This document shows positions 7,740 to 17,587 of a stretch of DNA of 64,000 nucleotides, in pieces (positions within the stretch are counted from its first letter, which is position 1; each line of letters starts with the position of its first letter). The DNA is from Ruminococcus sp. (GTDB lineage Bacteria > Bacillota > Clostridia > Oscillospirales > Ruminococcaceae), in NCBI GenBank assembly GCA_015066715.1, contig SVNU01000002.1:1-64000 (forward strand), read 5' to 3'. The notes below the pieces were generated by a model, which did no database searches, had not been told where the DNA came from, and saw nothing but the letters and a program-made list of their open reading frames with translations. The position numbers and the translations under genes are program-made.

Positions 7740-9686
7740 TTATTTTACTTTTTTAGCAATATCATCAAGAAGCTTTAAAAGAAGTTCGTCTGATGTCATT
7801 GAGCCCAGATCTCCTTCACGTCTTGAACGTACTGAAACTGTCTTTTCCTCTACTTCCTTATCGCCGATTGTAAGCATAACAGGAAGCTTATCCATTGTAG
7901 CGCTGCGGATTTTGTAACCTACCTTTTCTGCTCTGTCATCAATAGTAATTCTGATGCCTGCCGCTTCAAGCTTATCTCTGATTTCATAGCAGTAGTCAAG
8001 GTGTCTGTCGGCAACAGGAATAATTCTCACCTGCTCAGGAGCAATCCAGAGCGGAAGTGCACCTGCAAAGTGTTCAATCATGTATGCAAGTGTACGTTCA
8101 TAACAGCCAAGTGAAGTTCTGTGAATGATATAAGGTCTTCTCTTGCTGCCGTCAACATCAACATATTCCATACCAAATCTCTCAGCAAGAAGCATATCAA
8201 TCTGAATTGTTACGATTGTATCTTCCTTGCCATAAACATTCTTGTACTGAATATCAAGCTTAGGGCCATAGAATGCCGCTTCGTCAATACCAACTGTATA
8301 ATCAACGCCAAGATTGTCAAGGATTTTACCCATAACAGCCTGTGCTTCCTCCCACTGTTCCTTTGTACCCTCATACTTGTTCTTAGGGTTTTCAGGATCC
8401 CACTGTGAGAATCTGAAAGTACAGTTTTCAAGCATTCCTACTGTCTCAAGCATATATTTTGCAAGTTCAAGACAGCCCTTGAATTCTTCTTCAAGCTGTT
8501 CAGGGCGAAGCACAAGGTGTCCTTCTGAAATTGTAAACTGTCTTACTCTGATAAGACCGTGCATTTCACCGCTGTCTTCGTTTCTGAAAAGTGTTGATGT
8601 TTCACCAAGACGCATCGGAAGGTCACGGTATGAACGCTGTCTGTTTAAGAATACCTGATACTGGAATGGGCATGTCATAGGACGGAGTGCAAAGCATTCC
8701 TTTGTTTCGTCATAAGGGTCGCCTAAAATAAACATACCGTCAAGATAGTGATCCCAGTGACCTGAGATTTTATAAAATTCTCTCTTAGCCATAAGAGGTG
8801 TTTTTGTAAGGAGATAACCATTCTTCTGTTCAACATCTTCAACCCATCTTTGAAGAAGCTGTACAACTCTCGCACCCTTTGGAAGAAGGATTGGAAGACC
8901 CTGTCCTACTGTGTCTACTGTTGTAAAATACTCAAGCTCACGGCCAAGCTTGTTATGGTCACGCATTTTAGCTTCTTCAAGCTGCTTTAAGTGTTCTTCA
9001 AGCTGTGAAGCCTTAGGGAATGCAACCGCATATACACGGGAAAGCATCTTGTTCTTTTCAGAGCCTCTCCAGTAAGCACCTGTACATGAAAGAAGCTTTA
9101 CAGCCTTAACCGGTGCAGTTGTCATAAGATGTGGTCCTGCACAGAGGTCTGAAAACTCACCCTGCTTGTAGAATGAAATCGGCTCGCCCTTGTCAGCATG
9201 CTCCTGACAAAGCTCAACCTTGTAGATTTCGCCCTGTTCTTCAAGTGCCTTTATAGCTTCTTCCGGTGTCATTGTATAGCTTTCAAGTGGAATACCGTCT
9301 TTTGCAATCTTCTTCATTTCAGCTTCAATCTTTGTAAGTTCTTCCGCTGTGAAAGGCTTGTCAAGGTCGAAGTCATAGTAGAAACCGCTGTCAATGGCAG
9401 GCCCGATGGCAAGCTTTGCCTGTGGGTAAAGTCTTTTTACAGCCTGCGCAAGAATATGTGAAGCTGTGTGCCAGAATGTCTTCTTACCCTCAATTGAATC
9501 AAATGTCATTACTTCAAATTCACAGTCTGCATCAATAACAGTTCTGAGGTCTTTTACCTCTCCGTTGATTTTTACACAGCATGCAGACTTGAAAAGTCCT
9601 GCTCCGATTCCCTTTACAATATCTGCTGCCGGCATTGCATTTTCAATTTCACGTATGCTGCCGTCTTTAAGTGTCAACTTAATCAT
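7740..9686 (-). CDS. thrS: Threonyl-tRNA synthetase
   Basis: TGS domain MIKLTLKDGS, HTASHILAQAVKRLYP, class II motifs, RPMTCPFQYQVF. The called ORF start at 9812 lies inside the T-box leader; real start is ATG 9686. Confidence 0.97.
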   Translation of the reverse strand: MIKLTLKDGSIREIENAMPAADIVKGIGAGLFKSACCVKINGEVKDLRTVIDADCEFEVMTFDSIEGKKTFWHTASHILAQAVKRLYPQAKLAIGPAIDSGFYYDFDLDKPFTAEELTKIEAEMKKIAKDGIPLESYTMTPEEAIKALEEQGEIYKVELCQEHADKGEPISFYKQGEFSDLCAGPHLMTTAPVKAVKLLSCTGAYWRGSEKNKMLSRVYAVAFPKASQLEEHLKQLEEAKMRDHNKLGRELEYFTTVDTVGQGLPILLPKGARVVQLLQRWVEDVEQKNGYLLTKTPLMAKREFYKISGHWDHYLDGMFILGDPYDETKECFALRPMTCPFQYQVFLNRQRSYRDLPMRLGETSTLFRNEDSGEMHGLIRVRQFTISEGHLVLRPEQLEEEFKGCLELAKYMLETVGMLENCTFRFSQWDPENPKNKYEGTKEQWEEAQAVMGKILDNLGVDYTVGIDEAAFYGPKLDIQYKNVYGKEDTIVTIQIDMLLAERFGMEYVDVDGSKRRPYIIHRTSLGCYERTLAYMIEHFAGALPLWIAPEQVRIIPVADRHLDYCYEIRDKLEAAGIRITIDDRAEKVGYKIRSATMDKLPVMLTIGDKEVEEKTVSVRSRREGDLGSMTSDELLLKLLDDIAKKVK

Positions 9687-9714
9687 TTTATTTTCCTCCT
9701 TATTTTCCAAACAA

Positions 9715-9965
9715 AAACACCCCTCAGGACACAAAAGTCCCAAGGGGCGATTATAACCGCTGTTCCACCCTTTTTCGCACACCTGTCCCATATACAAACA
9801 GATATACCTCAAAGCTGTTTTATAACGGAAACAAACCGTCGGGTATTAACCGAACTCAAAAGGCGGTGTATTTAATATCCGTTTTAACTCCGCTCTCAGC
9901 CGGTGACGAAGTTTCTCTGAAAAAACTCTGATAAAAAATCTTCCTTTATCAACGATTTATTGGTA
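9715..9965 (-). promoter_or_regulatory. T-box leader of thrS
   Basis: On the minus strand AGGGTGGAACAGCG (about 9758-9772), followed by terminator CGCCCCTTGGGAC...GTCCTGAGGGGTG-TTTTT, just upstream of thrS. Confidence 0.9.
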
Positions 9966-10095
9966 TAGCTTTATGTTATCACTAATTTTCGGTTTTGTCA
10001 AGAGTTTTTTTATTTCCAAAGAAATTTTTTTGATTTTCGGTGACAAATGCCGTGTAATTTGTTATTATTTATATGACAGCTGTCAAAGAGGTGAA

Positions 10096-10641
10096 ATGAT
10101 GAACGAGAAAAGAATGATAAGGCTCATACAAAAGCACAATACAAAAGCGTTTGAACTGCTTATTGATACATATTCCCATTATGTCGGTGCTGTAATCCGC
10201 AATGTCATAGGGCAGACTATGACAAACGAGGACGTTGAGGAAGTTGCTGCCGACGTATTTGTGGAAATATGGAACAGTCCGCACAAACTTTGCGAAAACA
10301 AGGTCAGACCGCTTTTATCTGCAATAGCACGAAATCTCGCCCGCAACAAGCTGCGCAACATCAACACTGCAGTTTCCGCTGACGAAAATGATTTTCTGCT
10401 GTTTGACGACAGCTTTGAAAACGAAATCGACCGATACGAAAAGGCAGAAATAATAAATGACGCATTAGGCACACTATCCGAAACCGAACGTGATATTTTT
10501 ATACGGTTTTATTATCTCGGTCAGTCGACAAAGATTATTGCGCAGGCGCTTGAAATGTCAGTTACTGCTATTACCAGTACTCTTTCAAGAGGCAGAAGAA
10601 AAATGAAAAAATATCTTAATGAAAATAACATTACAATGTGA
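10096..10641 (+). CDS. ECF-type RNA polymerase sigma factor
   Basis: Sigma-70 region 2 and region 4 (LSETERDIFIRFYYLGQSTKIIAQALEMSVTAITSTLSRGRRKM). Confidence 0.92.
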   Translation: MMNEKRMIRLIQKHNTKAFELLIDTYSHYVGAVIRNVIGQTMTNEDVEEVAADVFVEIWNSPHKLCENKVRPLLSAIARNLARNKLRNINTAVSADENDFLLFDDSFENEIDRYEKAEIINDALGTLSETERDIFIRFYYLGQSTKIIAQALEMSVTAITSTLSRGRRKMKKYLNENNITM

Positions 10642-10651
10642 GGTGCTGAAA

Positions 10652-11713
10652 ATGAAAAAGGATTATTTTAAAATCATGAAGAATTACAATCCCGAAGTCA
10701 CAAGCTTTTCCGTTTCATCGAAAAATATAAAGGAGAAAGCTATGAGTAAAATTAATAAACCAAAAAGACAGCTTCAGTTTACAAGAAGATTTTCGCCTGT
10801 TATCGCCGCTGCTGCTGTCTGTATAACAGCTGGTGTGGGGGTACTGGCATATGAGCTTAGTACACTTGACAGGGCAGAAAATTTCTTTGAAAACTACAAT
10901 GTTGCAGAGGAGACATTTGATGAAAATGATCGAACAGCTTTAAATAATGTTTTTAAGCCGGAAATAACACTTGCTGAATCAAATGGCACAACTATTGAAC
11001 TGACCGGAAATATTTATGATGAAAATGTTGCGTATTTCTTTTTTACTTTAACAGCTCCCGAAGGAACTGTTCTTGATGAAGAATCATATTCTTTTGAACT
11101 GTATGATCTGAAGCACGAAAAAATTTCTGCTTATGGCGGCGGTGCAGGTTCAACTTATGAGTTTAATGATGACAATTTAACTGACAATATCACATATTTT
11201 ACAGTTTCGATGCACTGTAATGGATATCAAATTCAAGATTTCTCTGAAATTACATTTGGTGATATGTACAGCTGGGGTGAAAAAGCAGATGTTGATGATT
11301 TAATTATTGAGGGAACATGGACTATTCCTATTACACCTGATGTTTATGCTGAATCAATTGAGCTGATAGATGAACCGTTCAATTTTTATACCAATACAAG
11401 ATATTACAGAATTGATAACATAAAAATATCTCCGATAAGTATTCTTGTTTACGGAAGCTTTGATATGAGTACCGAAGATGTAAATATAAGTCTTATTATG
11501 AAGGATGGAAGTGTTTATGATAACATCGATTTCGGACACGGTGGTGCTGTGACATTCAGCGGACAGTATACAACTTCTTATGCACTGGGTAAACCAATCG
11601 ACCTTTCACAGGTAAAATCAATAAAGCTTAATGATACAGAAATTTCCGTTGAGGAAAAATACACAGAAAAATATGGTAACTCTGCCGAAACAACAGAAAA
11701 GGAAACCGAATAA
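10652..11713 (+). CDS. DUF4179-type membrane protein, likely cognate anti-sigma/regulator
   Basis: Cytosolic N-terminus, single TM, extracellular domain; directly downstream of the ECF sigma factor. Confidence 0.75.
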   Translation: MKKDYFKIMKNYNPEVTSFSVSSKNIKEKAMSKINKPKRQLQFTRRFSPVIAAAAVCITAGVGVLAYELSTLDRAENFFENYNVAEETFDENDRTALNNVFKPEITLAESNGTTIELTGNIYDENVAYFFFTLTAPEGTVLDEESYSFELYDLKHEKISAYGGGAGSTYEFNDDNLTDNITYFTVSMHCNGYQIQDFSEITFGDMYSWGEKADVDDLIIEGTWTIPITPDVYAESIELIDEPFNFYTNTRYYRIDNIKISPISILVYGSFDMSTEDVNISLIMKDGSVYDNIDFGHGGAVTFSGQYTTSYALGKPIDLSQVKSIKLNDTEISVEEKYTEKYGNSAETTEKETE

Positions 11714-11806
11714 ACAATATAAGGCCCGTAAGATTATCTTTCGGGCTTTTACTATTGCATAAACTTCTTTATTCTTCAAATAATAATGCCGAAAGGAAGT
11801 GAAAAA

Positions 11807-12247
11807 ATGGTATCAAAAAAGGAATATGCACAGATGAGCAAAAAAGCATCCCCTCCGACAAAATCGTGGAAAAATATACCATGTGCGTTTATTATCGGCG
11901 GTCTTATATGCACCCTGGGACAAGCTATAAAGAACATTTTCATATACTATGGTGTTGACGAAGAAACCGCAGGTACATGGTGTTCGGTATGCCTTGTAGT
12001 ATTAAGCGCTATCCTTACCGGTCTTGGTCTTTACGAAAAGCTGGCAAAACATGCCGGTGCAGGAACCTTAGTACCTATTACAGGCTTTGCAAACTCTATT
12101 TCTTCCTCGGCGCTTGAAGCCAAATCAGAGGGCTTTATACTTGGTGTCGGCGCAAAAATATTCACAATTGCAGGGCCGGTAATCTTATACGGTACCGCTG
12201 CAAGTGTGGTTTACGGAATAATCTATTATTTTATACGGCAGTTTTGA
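11807..12247 (+). CDS. spoVAC: Stage V sporulation protein AC
   Basis: CAFIIGGLICTLGQ...AKHAGAGTLVPITGFANSISSSALEAKSEGFILGVGAKIFTIAGPVILYG. Confidence 0.92.
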   Translation: MVSKKEYAQMSKKASPPTKSWKNIPCAFIIGGLICTLGQAIKNIFIYYGVDEETAGTWCSVCLVVLSAILTGLGLYEKLAKHAGAGTLVPITGFANSISSSALEAKSEGFILGVGAKIFTIAGPVILYGTAASVVYGIIYYFIRQF

Positions 12248-12374
12248 AACTAAAACACACGCATATTAAATTACGGGCGGCTGACAGTCGCCCTAAGACT
12301 TTTGAAACATAAGTTTTCTTTATGTACATATTTCCTCCCAAAAGTTCAGGGGCTGTTTTTTACAGCCCCTTATC

Positions 12375-12689
12375 TTAATTTGATGATTCTTCTGTTGATG
12401 TACCATCAACCATATCTTCAAGAGCACTGCCTGCGTCAGTCATGATATTTTCGCCCTCTGACACCAGGTCATCTACAGCGTTCTCTGCCTCTGTAACCAT
12501 TTCCTCTACCATATTATTTGATTCGGAAGTAGTCTGGTTATCATTATTTTTGTCATCAAAACCATCTGTTTCCTGTCTGGCTTCAGTATTTTTTTCAGCC
12601 TGCGAGCTTACTGTATCATCTTTTCCACATGCCGTAAACGCACAGCAAATAATAGCCATACTTAAAATCAATGAAATTCTTTTAATCAT
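12375..12689 (-). CDS. Small acidic predicted lipoprotein
   Basis: MIKRISLILSMAIICCAFTACGKDD, low-complexity acidic tail. Confidence 0.7.
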   Translation of the reverse strand: MIKRISLILSMAIICCAFTACGKDDTVSSQAEKNTEARQETDGFDDKNNDNQTTSESNNMVEEMVTEAENAVDDLVSEGENIMTDAGSALEDMVDGTSTEESSN

Positions 12690-12958
12690 GATTTTTCCAG
12701 TCCTTTCATAAAATCTGCACTGCAATGCTATGCAATACGTTTTTATTTTTTCCCGTATGTCCCGATTTATCCGCTTCTTCACTTTAAATATTATAAGATT
12801 TTTTCAATTTTCATCATGAAAAATTATTTTTAAACATATAATGTTGAATTATCTGTTTAAATGTTGAAAACTCCAAAACATCTTTCAACATATTATTACA
12901 ATAATAAATCAACGTATCTACGTGAGTTACAAAATGGTAACAAAACATTTCAAAAATA

Positions 12959-13003
12959 TTATCAACAGACTTTTCAACACAGTGTTGAAAAGTCTGTTGA
13001 TAA
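12959..13003. repeat. Perfect palindrome, 22-bp arms with 1-nt centre
   Basis: TTATCAACAGACTTTTCAACAC-A-GTGTTGAAAAGTCTGTTGATAA. Confidence 0.9.
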
Positions 13004-13042
13004 CAAAAAAGACCTCTTTAATTCAAGAGGTCTTTTTATTCA
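13004..13042. terminator. Terminator of acpP (bidirectional hairpin)
   Basis: AAAAAAGACCTCTT-taattc-AAGAGGTCTTTTT. Confidence 0.85.
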
Positions 13043-13072
13043 ATAAAAGCAATATCCGTAAGTTATCAATAA

Positions 13073-13300
13073 TTACTGATTGTTTTCGATGTACTTAACA
13101 ATATCACCAACAGTTTTGATATCTTCAACAGCTTCATCAGGAATTTCGATGTCAAATTCTTCTTCAATAGACATAACAAGGTCTACTACGTCAAGTGAAT
13201 CTGCACCAAGATCTTCAGTAATGCTTGCATCAGGCACTACCTTATCTTCTTCAACGTCAAGCTGATCAGCTACAATGCCTTTAACCTTTTCTAAAACCAT
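13073..13300 (-). CDS. acpP: Acyl carrier protein
   Basis: [27 protein letters not shown]. Confidence 0.97.
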   Translation of the reverse strand: MVLEKVKGIVADQLDVEEDKVVPDASITEDLGADSLDVVDLVMSIEEEFDIEIPDEAVEDIKTVGDIVKYIENNQ

Positions 13301-13367
13301 TTTGTATTACCTCCATAGATATTTTTTATATAAAGGTGTTTTCACACCTATATACACGTAATATTTA

Positions 13368-14171
13368 TTATTCTGTGAACTCACCGATTTTTCTAAATTT
13401 AGTGTACCTTTGTTCGAGCAAAATGTCAATATCTTTTTTGGAATTTCTTCTTAGAGTTTTTACCAAAAATGACTTGATATTTTCAGCCATTTTGTACACA
13501 TCATGTTGAGCCTTACCATTTGGCTCTTCAATAATTTCCTCTGCAACGCCAAGTCTGACCATATCTTCAGCTGTAATTTTAAGCATTTCACATGCTTCAT
13601 GCTCTTTTCCGGCATCCTTCCAGAGAATGCTTGCGCAGCCTCTCGGAGAAATTACCGAATAAAGGGCATTTTCGAGCATAGCAAGCTCATCGCAGACGCC
13701 CAGTGCAAGAGCACCACCGCTTCCGCCTTCTCCCAGAACAACTGATATAACAGGTGTACGCAGACGCATAAACTCCATAAGATTTTTTGCGATTGCTTCT
13801 CCCTGTCCTCTTTCCTCCGCTTCAACTCCGCAGAATGCTCCGGGAGTATCAATAAAGCAGATTACAGGTCTGTGAAACTTTTCCGCCTGCTTTGCAAGCC
13901 TTAAAGCCTTTCTGTAGCCTTCAGGATGGGGCATGGCAAAATTAGTTCTTTTGTTTTCGTTTAAATCTCTGCCCTTAACCTCTGCAATAACCGTTACAGG
14001 AATATTATTAATGCTGGCAATACCGCCCATAATGGCATTATCATCACCATAGAGCCTGTCACCATGAAGCTCATAGAATTCGCTGAAGATAAGCGGAATA
14101 TAGTCATTTACAGTAGGACGATCCTTTTCACGTATAAGAAGCTGACGCTCCCATGCTGTCAGTTCGCTCAT
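13368..14171 (-). CDS. accA: Acetyl-CoA carboxylase carboxyltransferase alpha
   Basis: CT-alpha signature, GEGGSGGALALGVCDELAMLENALYSVISPRGCASILWKD. Confidence 0.96.
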   Translation of the reverse strand: MSELTAWERQLLIREKDRPTVNDYIPLIFSEFYELHGDRLYGDDNAIMGGIASINNIPVTVIAEVKGRDLNENKRTNFAMPHPEGYRKALRLAKQAEKFHRPVICFIDTPGAFCGVEAEERGQGEAIAKNLMEFMRLRTPVISVVLGEGGSGGALALGVCDELAMLENALYSVISPRGCASILWKDAGKEHEACEMLKITAEDMVRLGVAEEIIEEPNGKAQHDVYKMAENIKSFLVKTLRRNSKKDIDILLEQRYTKFRKIGEFTE

Positions 14172-14173
14172 AA

Positions 14174-15046
14174 TCAGTCGTCCTCCTTTTTATAACCATG
14201 AAGCTTCATAACATGTGAAAGAACACTTCTCATTTTCTTTCTCTCAACTATCATGTCAACAAAACCCTTTTCCAGCAGAAATTCAGCAAGCTGAAAATCA
14301 TCCGGCAGCCTTTGCTTGATTGTACCTTCAATAACTCTGCGTCCTGCAAAACCAACAAGAGCCTTTGGCTCCGCAATAATAATATCGCCAAGGGATGCAA
14401 ATGACGCTGTAACACCGCCTGTTGTCGGGTCTGTAAGAACTGTAATATAAAGCTGTCCCGCTTCGGCATGCTTTGCAACAGCACCAGAGGTTTTAGCCAT
14501 CTGCATAAGCGAAACTATTCCCTCCTGCATTCTTGCACCGCCTGAAGCACTGAACAGGATTACAGGCTTTTTCTTTTTTGTTGCGGTTTCAATGGCACGG
14601 GTGATTTTTTCACCTACAACGCTTCCCATTGAAGCCATCATATATCTTGTATCCATAACACCTATAACAACAGGTATACCACGAATTAAAGCTTCACCTG
14701 TAATTATAGCGTCCTTAAGACCTGTTTTTTCCCTGAGCGCCTGCTGTTTTTCATCATAATCAGGAAAATCAATAGGATTTTTACTTGTCATGTTTTTATC
14801 AAATTCTTTGAAGCTGCCTCTGTCAACGGTTATGGCAATTCTTTCTCTTGCCGAAAGTCTGCCATGATAGCCGCAGTTCTGGCAAACCATATTAACAGCT
14901 TTATAATCGTCCTTAAAAATGACATTACGACACCTCGGACACTTAAAAAGCAAATCTTCTGGAATTTTATTCGAAGTGCCTGTTTTCCCGTCGGAACCGT
15001 CTCCGTTGAATCTTGTAGTAACAACCTTAAAAAGATCCTCCAGCAT
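14174..15046 (-). CDS. accD: Acetyl-CoA carboxylase carboxyltransferase beta
   Basis: Zinc ribbon CPRCRNVIF...CQNCGYHGRLSARERI, GGARMQEG. Confidence 0.97.
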   Translation of the reverse strand: MLEDLFKVVTTRFNGDGSDGKTGTSNKIPEDLLFKCPRCRNVIFKDDYKAVNMVCQNCGYHGRLSARERIAITVDRGSFKEFDKNMTSKNPIDFPDYDEKQQALREKTGLKDAIITGEALIRGIPVVIGVMDTRYMMASMGSVVGEKITRAIETATKKKKPVILFSASGGARMQEGIVSLMQMAKTSGAVAKHAEAGQLYITVLTDPTTGGVTASFASLGDIIIAEPKALVGFAGRRVIEGTIKQRLPDDFQLAEFLLEKGFVDMIVERKKMRSVLSHVMKLHGYKKEDD

Positions 15047-15078
15047 TTTCGGTTTACACCGCCTTTCTTATCCGGATT

Positions 15079-16422
15079 TTATTCAAATTCAAATGTTTCA
15101 AGAAATCTGTTATTATACTCGCCGCTGTGGAATGTCTCGTTTTTCACAAGTGCAAGCTGAAAATCAATATTTGTGTCAATACCCTCAACAATAAATTCCG
15201 ACAGCGCCCATTTCATTTTCATGATTGCTTCGTCTCTTGTCGGAGCATATACAATAAGCTTTGATATCATCGAGTCGTAATAAGGGGAAATTGTATACCC
15301 CTGATATGCAGCACTGTCAATACGGATTCCAGGACCACCCGGTGTATGAAGTGCCAGAATTTTACCCGGCGACGGTCTGAAGCCAAGCTTTGGATTTTCC
15401 GCATTAATGCGGCACTCGATAGCATGACCCTTGATTTCTATATCATCCTGTGAGTAGTCAAGCTGCTGGCCTGCCGCAATTTTTATCTGTGCTTTTACAA
15501 GGTCAACACCTGTTACAAACTCTGTTACAGGATGTTCAACCTGAATACGTGTATTCATTTCCATAAAGTAGAAATCCTTATTATTTTCCACAAGGAATTC
15601 TATTGTTCCTGCGTTGTGATATCCGCATGCCTTTGCAGCTTTGACAGCTGCTTCGCCCATTTTTTCACGCAGTTCATCAGTCATAACAGGACTCGGGCTT
15701 TCTTCAAGAACCTTCTGATTACGTCTTTGCATACTGCAGTCACGTTCACCCAGATGAATTACATTTCCGTGCTTATCGGCAAGAATCTGTATTTCAACGT
15801 GGCGTGGATTCTGAACAAAGCGTTCCATATATACAGCGTCATCACCAAAGAAGTTTTTCGCTTCCTGTCTTGCAATTTCAATCTGTGAATCAAGCTGTTC
15901 CTTGCTTTCAACAAGTCTGATACCACGACCGCCGCCGCCGGCTGACGCCTTGATGAGAAGCGGATAACCGATTTTTTCGGCAGCCTCCCTTGCCTCCTCA
16001 ACAGATCTGACAGCACCTTCTGACCCCGGAATTACAGGAACACCGGCTTTCTTCATAGTTTCCTTTGCAGTTGCCTTATCGCCGAGCATTTCAATAGATT
16101 CAGGAGTCGGCCCTATAAATTCAATGCCGCACTTTCTGCACATATCGGCAAAATGAGCGTTTTCGGAAAGGAAACCGAATCCGGGATGAACGGCGTCACA
16201 GCCTGTCATCTCACAGGCTGAAAGAATTGCCTTTATATTAAGATAGCTGTCTTTTGTATCAGCCGGTCCTATACAAACTGCTTCATCGGCAATCTGCGCA
16301 TGAAGAGCATTTCTGTCGGCAGTAGAATAAACTGCCACACAGCGTATGCCAAGCTCACGGCAGGCTCTTATTATTCTTACGGCAATTTCGCCTCTGTTAG
16401 CGATTAATACCTTTTTAAACAT
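15079..16422 (-). CDS. accC: Acetyl-CoA carboxylase biotin carboxylase
   Basis: [53 protein letters not shown]. Confidence 0.97.
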   Translation of the reverse strand: MFKKVLIANRGEIAVRIIRACRELGIRCVAVYSTADRNALHAQIADEAVCIGPADTKDSYLNIKAILSACEMTGCDAVHPGFGFLSENAHFADMCRKCGIEFIGPTPESIEMLGDKATAKETMKKAGVPVIPGSEGAVRSVEEAREAAEKIGYPLLIKASAGGGGRGIRLVESKEQLDSQIEIARQEAKNFFGDDAVYMERFVQNPRHVEIQILADKHGNVIHLGERDCSMQRRNQKVLEESPSPVMTDELREKMGEAAVKAAKACGYHNAGTIEFLVENNKDFYFMEMNTRIQVEHPVTEFVTGVDLVKAQIKIAAGQQLDYSQDDIEIKGHAIECRINAENPKLGFRPSPGKILALHTPGGPGIRIDSAAYQGYTISPYYDSMISKLIVYAPTRDEAIMKMKWALSEFIVEGIDTNIDFQLALVKNETFHSGEYNNRFLETFEFE

Positions 16423-16501
16423 ATTTATTTACTCTCTTTCAGATGTAAGGTTTAAAGAAATCACTGACAAAACCAGCAATTTTCAGTGTGCACTAAACTG
16501 T

Positions 16502-16616
16502 GCCGCTGCCGCCCTCCGAATGGAGGGCACGGCGAAAACGTCATGTGTCCATATCTGCCAGTCGTAAGCATCACAGACGTTTTCGCCTGTTTTTTCTGCG
16601 AAAAAACGGCAGCGGC
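16502..16616 (-). other. Multi-branched structured element between accC and fabZ
   Basis: Nested perfect stems: GCCGCTGCCG/CGGCAGCGGC (16502-16511/16607-16616), CCCTCC/GGAGGG (16512-16517/16522-16527), GGCGAAAACGTC/GACGTTTTCGCC (16531-16542/16576-16587), TTTTTT/AAAAAA (16590-16595/16601-16606). Confidence 0.8.
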
Positions 16617-16632
16617 TTTGTGAATTCAACTG

Positions 16633-17067
16633 TTATTTTATCGCAAATGTAATTTCTGCAACAACAGCCTTTTGTCCGTCTACAGTTGCAATACCCTTTC
16701 CGACACCGATTGGCCCTTTAACCTTGATAATTTCAACTTCAAGCTTTAAAGTGTCTCCCGGCAGAACCTGACGCTTGAACTTTGCCTTGTCTATTCCGGC
16801 AAAGAAGCCAAGCTTACCCTTGTTTTCAGGAAGTGCAAGCATTGCTACACAGCCTGCCTGTGCAAGCATTTCTATCATAAGTACACCCGGTGTTACAGGA
16901 TGCTCCGGAAAATGTCCCTTGAACCAGAAATCATCTTCCTTGATGTACTTTGTTGCAACTACCCTTTTGCCTTCTTCAATTTCATTTACTTCGTCAATAA
17001 GAAGAAAAGGATCACGATGTGGAATGATTTCCATTATCTGCTCTTTATTGTATACTATTTCAGCCAT
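16633..17067 (-). CDS. fabZ: 3-hydroxyacyl-ACP dehydratase
   Basis: [39 protein letters not shown]. Confidence 0.96.
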   Translation of the reverse strand: MAEIVYNKEQIMEIIPHRDPFLLIDEVNEIEEGKRVVATKYIKEDDFWFKGHFPEHPVTPGVLMIEMLAQAGCVAMLALPENKGKLGFFAGIDKAKFKRQVLPGDTLKLEVEIIKVKGPIGVGKGIATVDGQKAVVAEITFAIK

Positions 17068-17090
17068 TTTTTCAAGTCCTCATTAAAATT

Positions 17091-17573
17091 TTATTCGATT
17101 ATCATTACAGGCTGGTCAAATTCGACAGGATTACCGTTCTCAACAAGTATTTCCTTGACAGTACCGTCAAACTCGCTTGTTACTTCGTTCATAAGCTTCA
17201 TTGACTCGATAATCATGATAACGTCGCCCTTCTTTACCTGCTGACCTACTGTTACAAACGGTGCCTTGTCAGGTGCCGGTGCTGCATAGAATGTGCCTAC
17301 AATAGGTGCCTTAACAACATTTCCGCTTGGAAGTGCTGCTTCGTTTGAAGCGTCAGCGGCAGGCTCTGCTGTACCGGCTGCCGCAGCCTGTGAAACCATG
17401 TTCATTACAGGCGGCATTGCAGGCATCGGTACTGCCTTTGTTTCCTTTTCAATAATAATTTCAGATGCACCATTTACAATTTTTATCTTTGAAAGACTGC
17501 CGTTATTAACCTTGTCAGCAAGTCCGTTAATGTCATCAAGTGTAAGACCGCAAGCTATTACCTTTTCGCTCAT
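17091..17573 (-). CDS. accB: Acetyl-CoA carboxylase biotin carboxyl carrier protein
   Basis: C-terminal biotinyl domain with ESMKLMNEV. Confidence 0.96.
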   Translation of the reverse strand: MSEKVIACGLTLDDINGLADKVNNGSLSKIKIVNGASEIIIEKETKAVPMPAMPPVMNMVSQAAAAGTAEPAADASNEAALPSGNVVKAPIVGTFYAAPAPDKAPFVTVGQQVKKGDVIMIIESMKLMNEVTSEFDGTVKEILVENGNPVEFDQPVMIIE

Positions 17574-17587
17574 ATCCCTGTTCTCCT

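Noticed and set aside
9687-9812. N-terminal extension of the thrS ORF
   Set aside because: Translates the T-box and terminator of the leader RNA; the real start is ATG 9686 with RBS AGGAGG.
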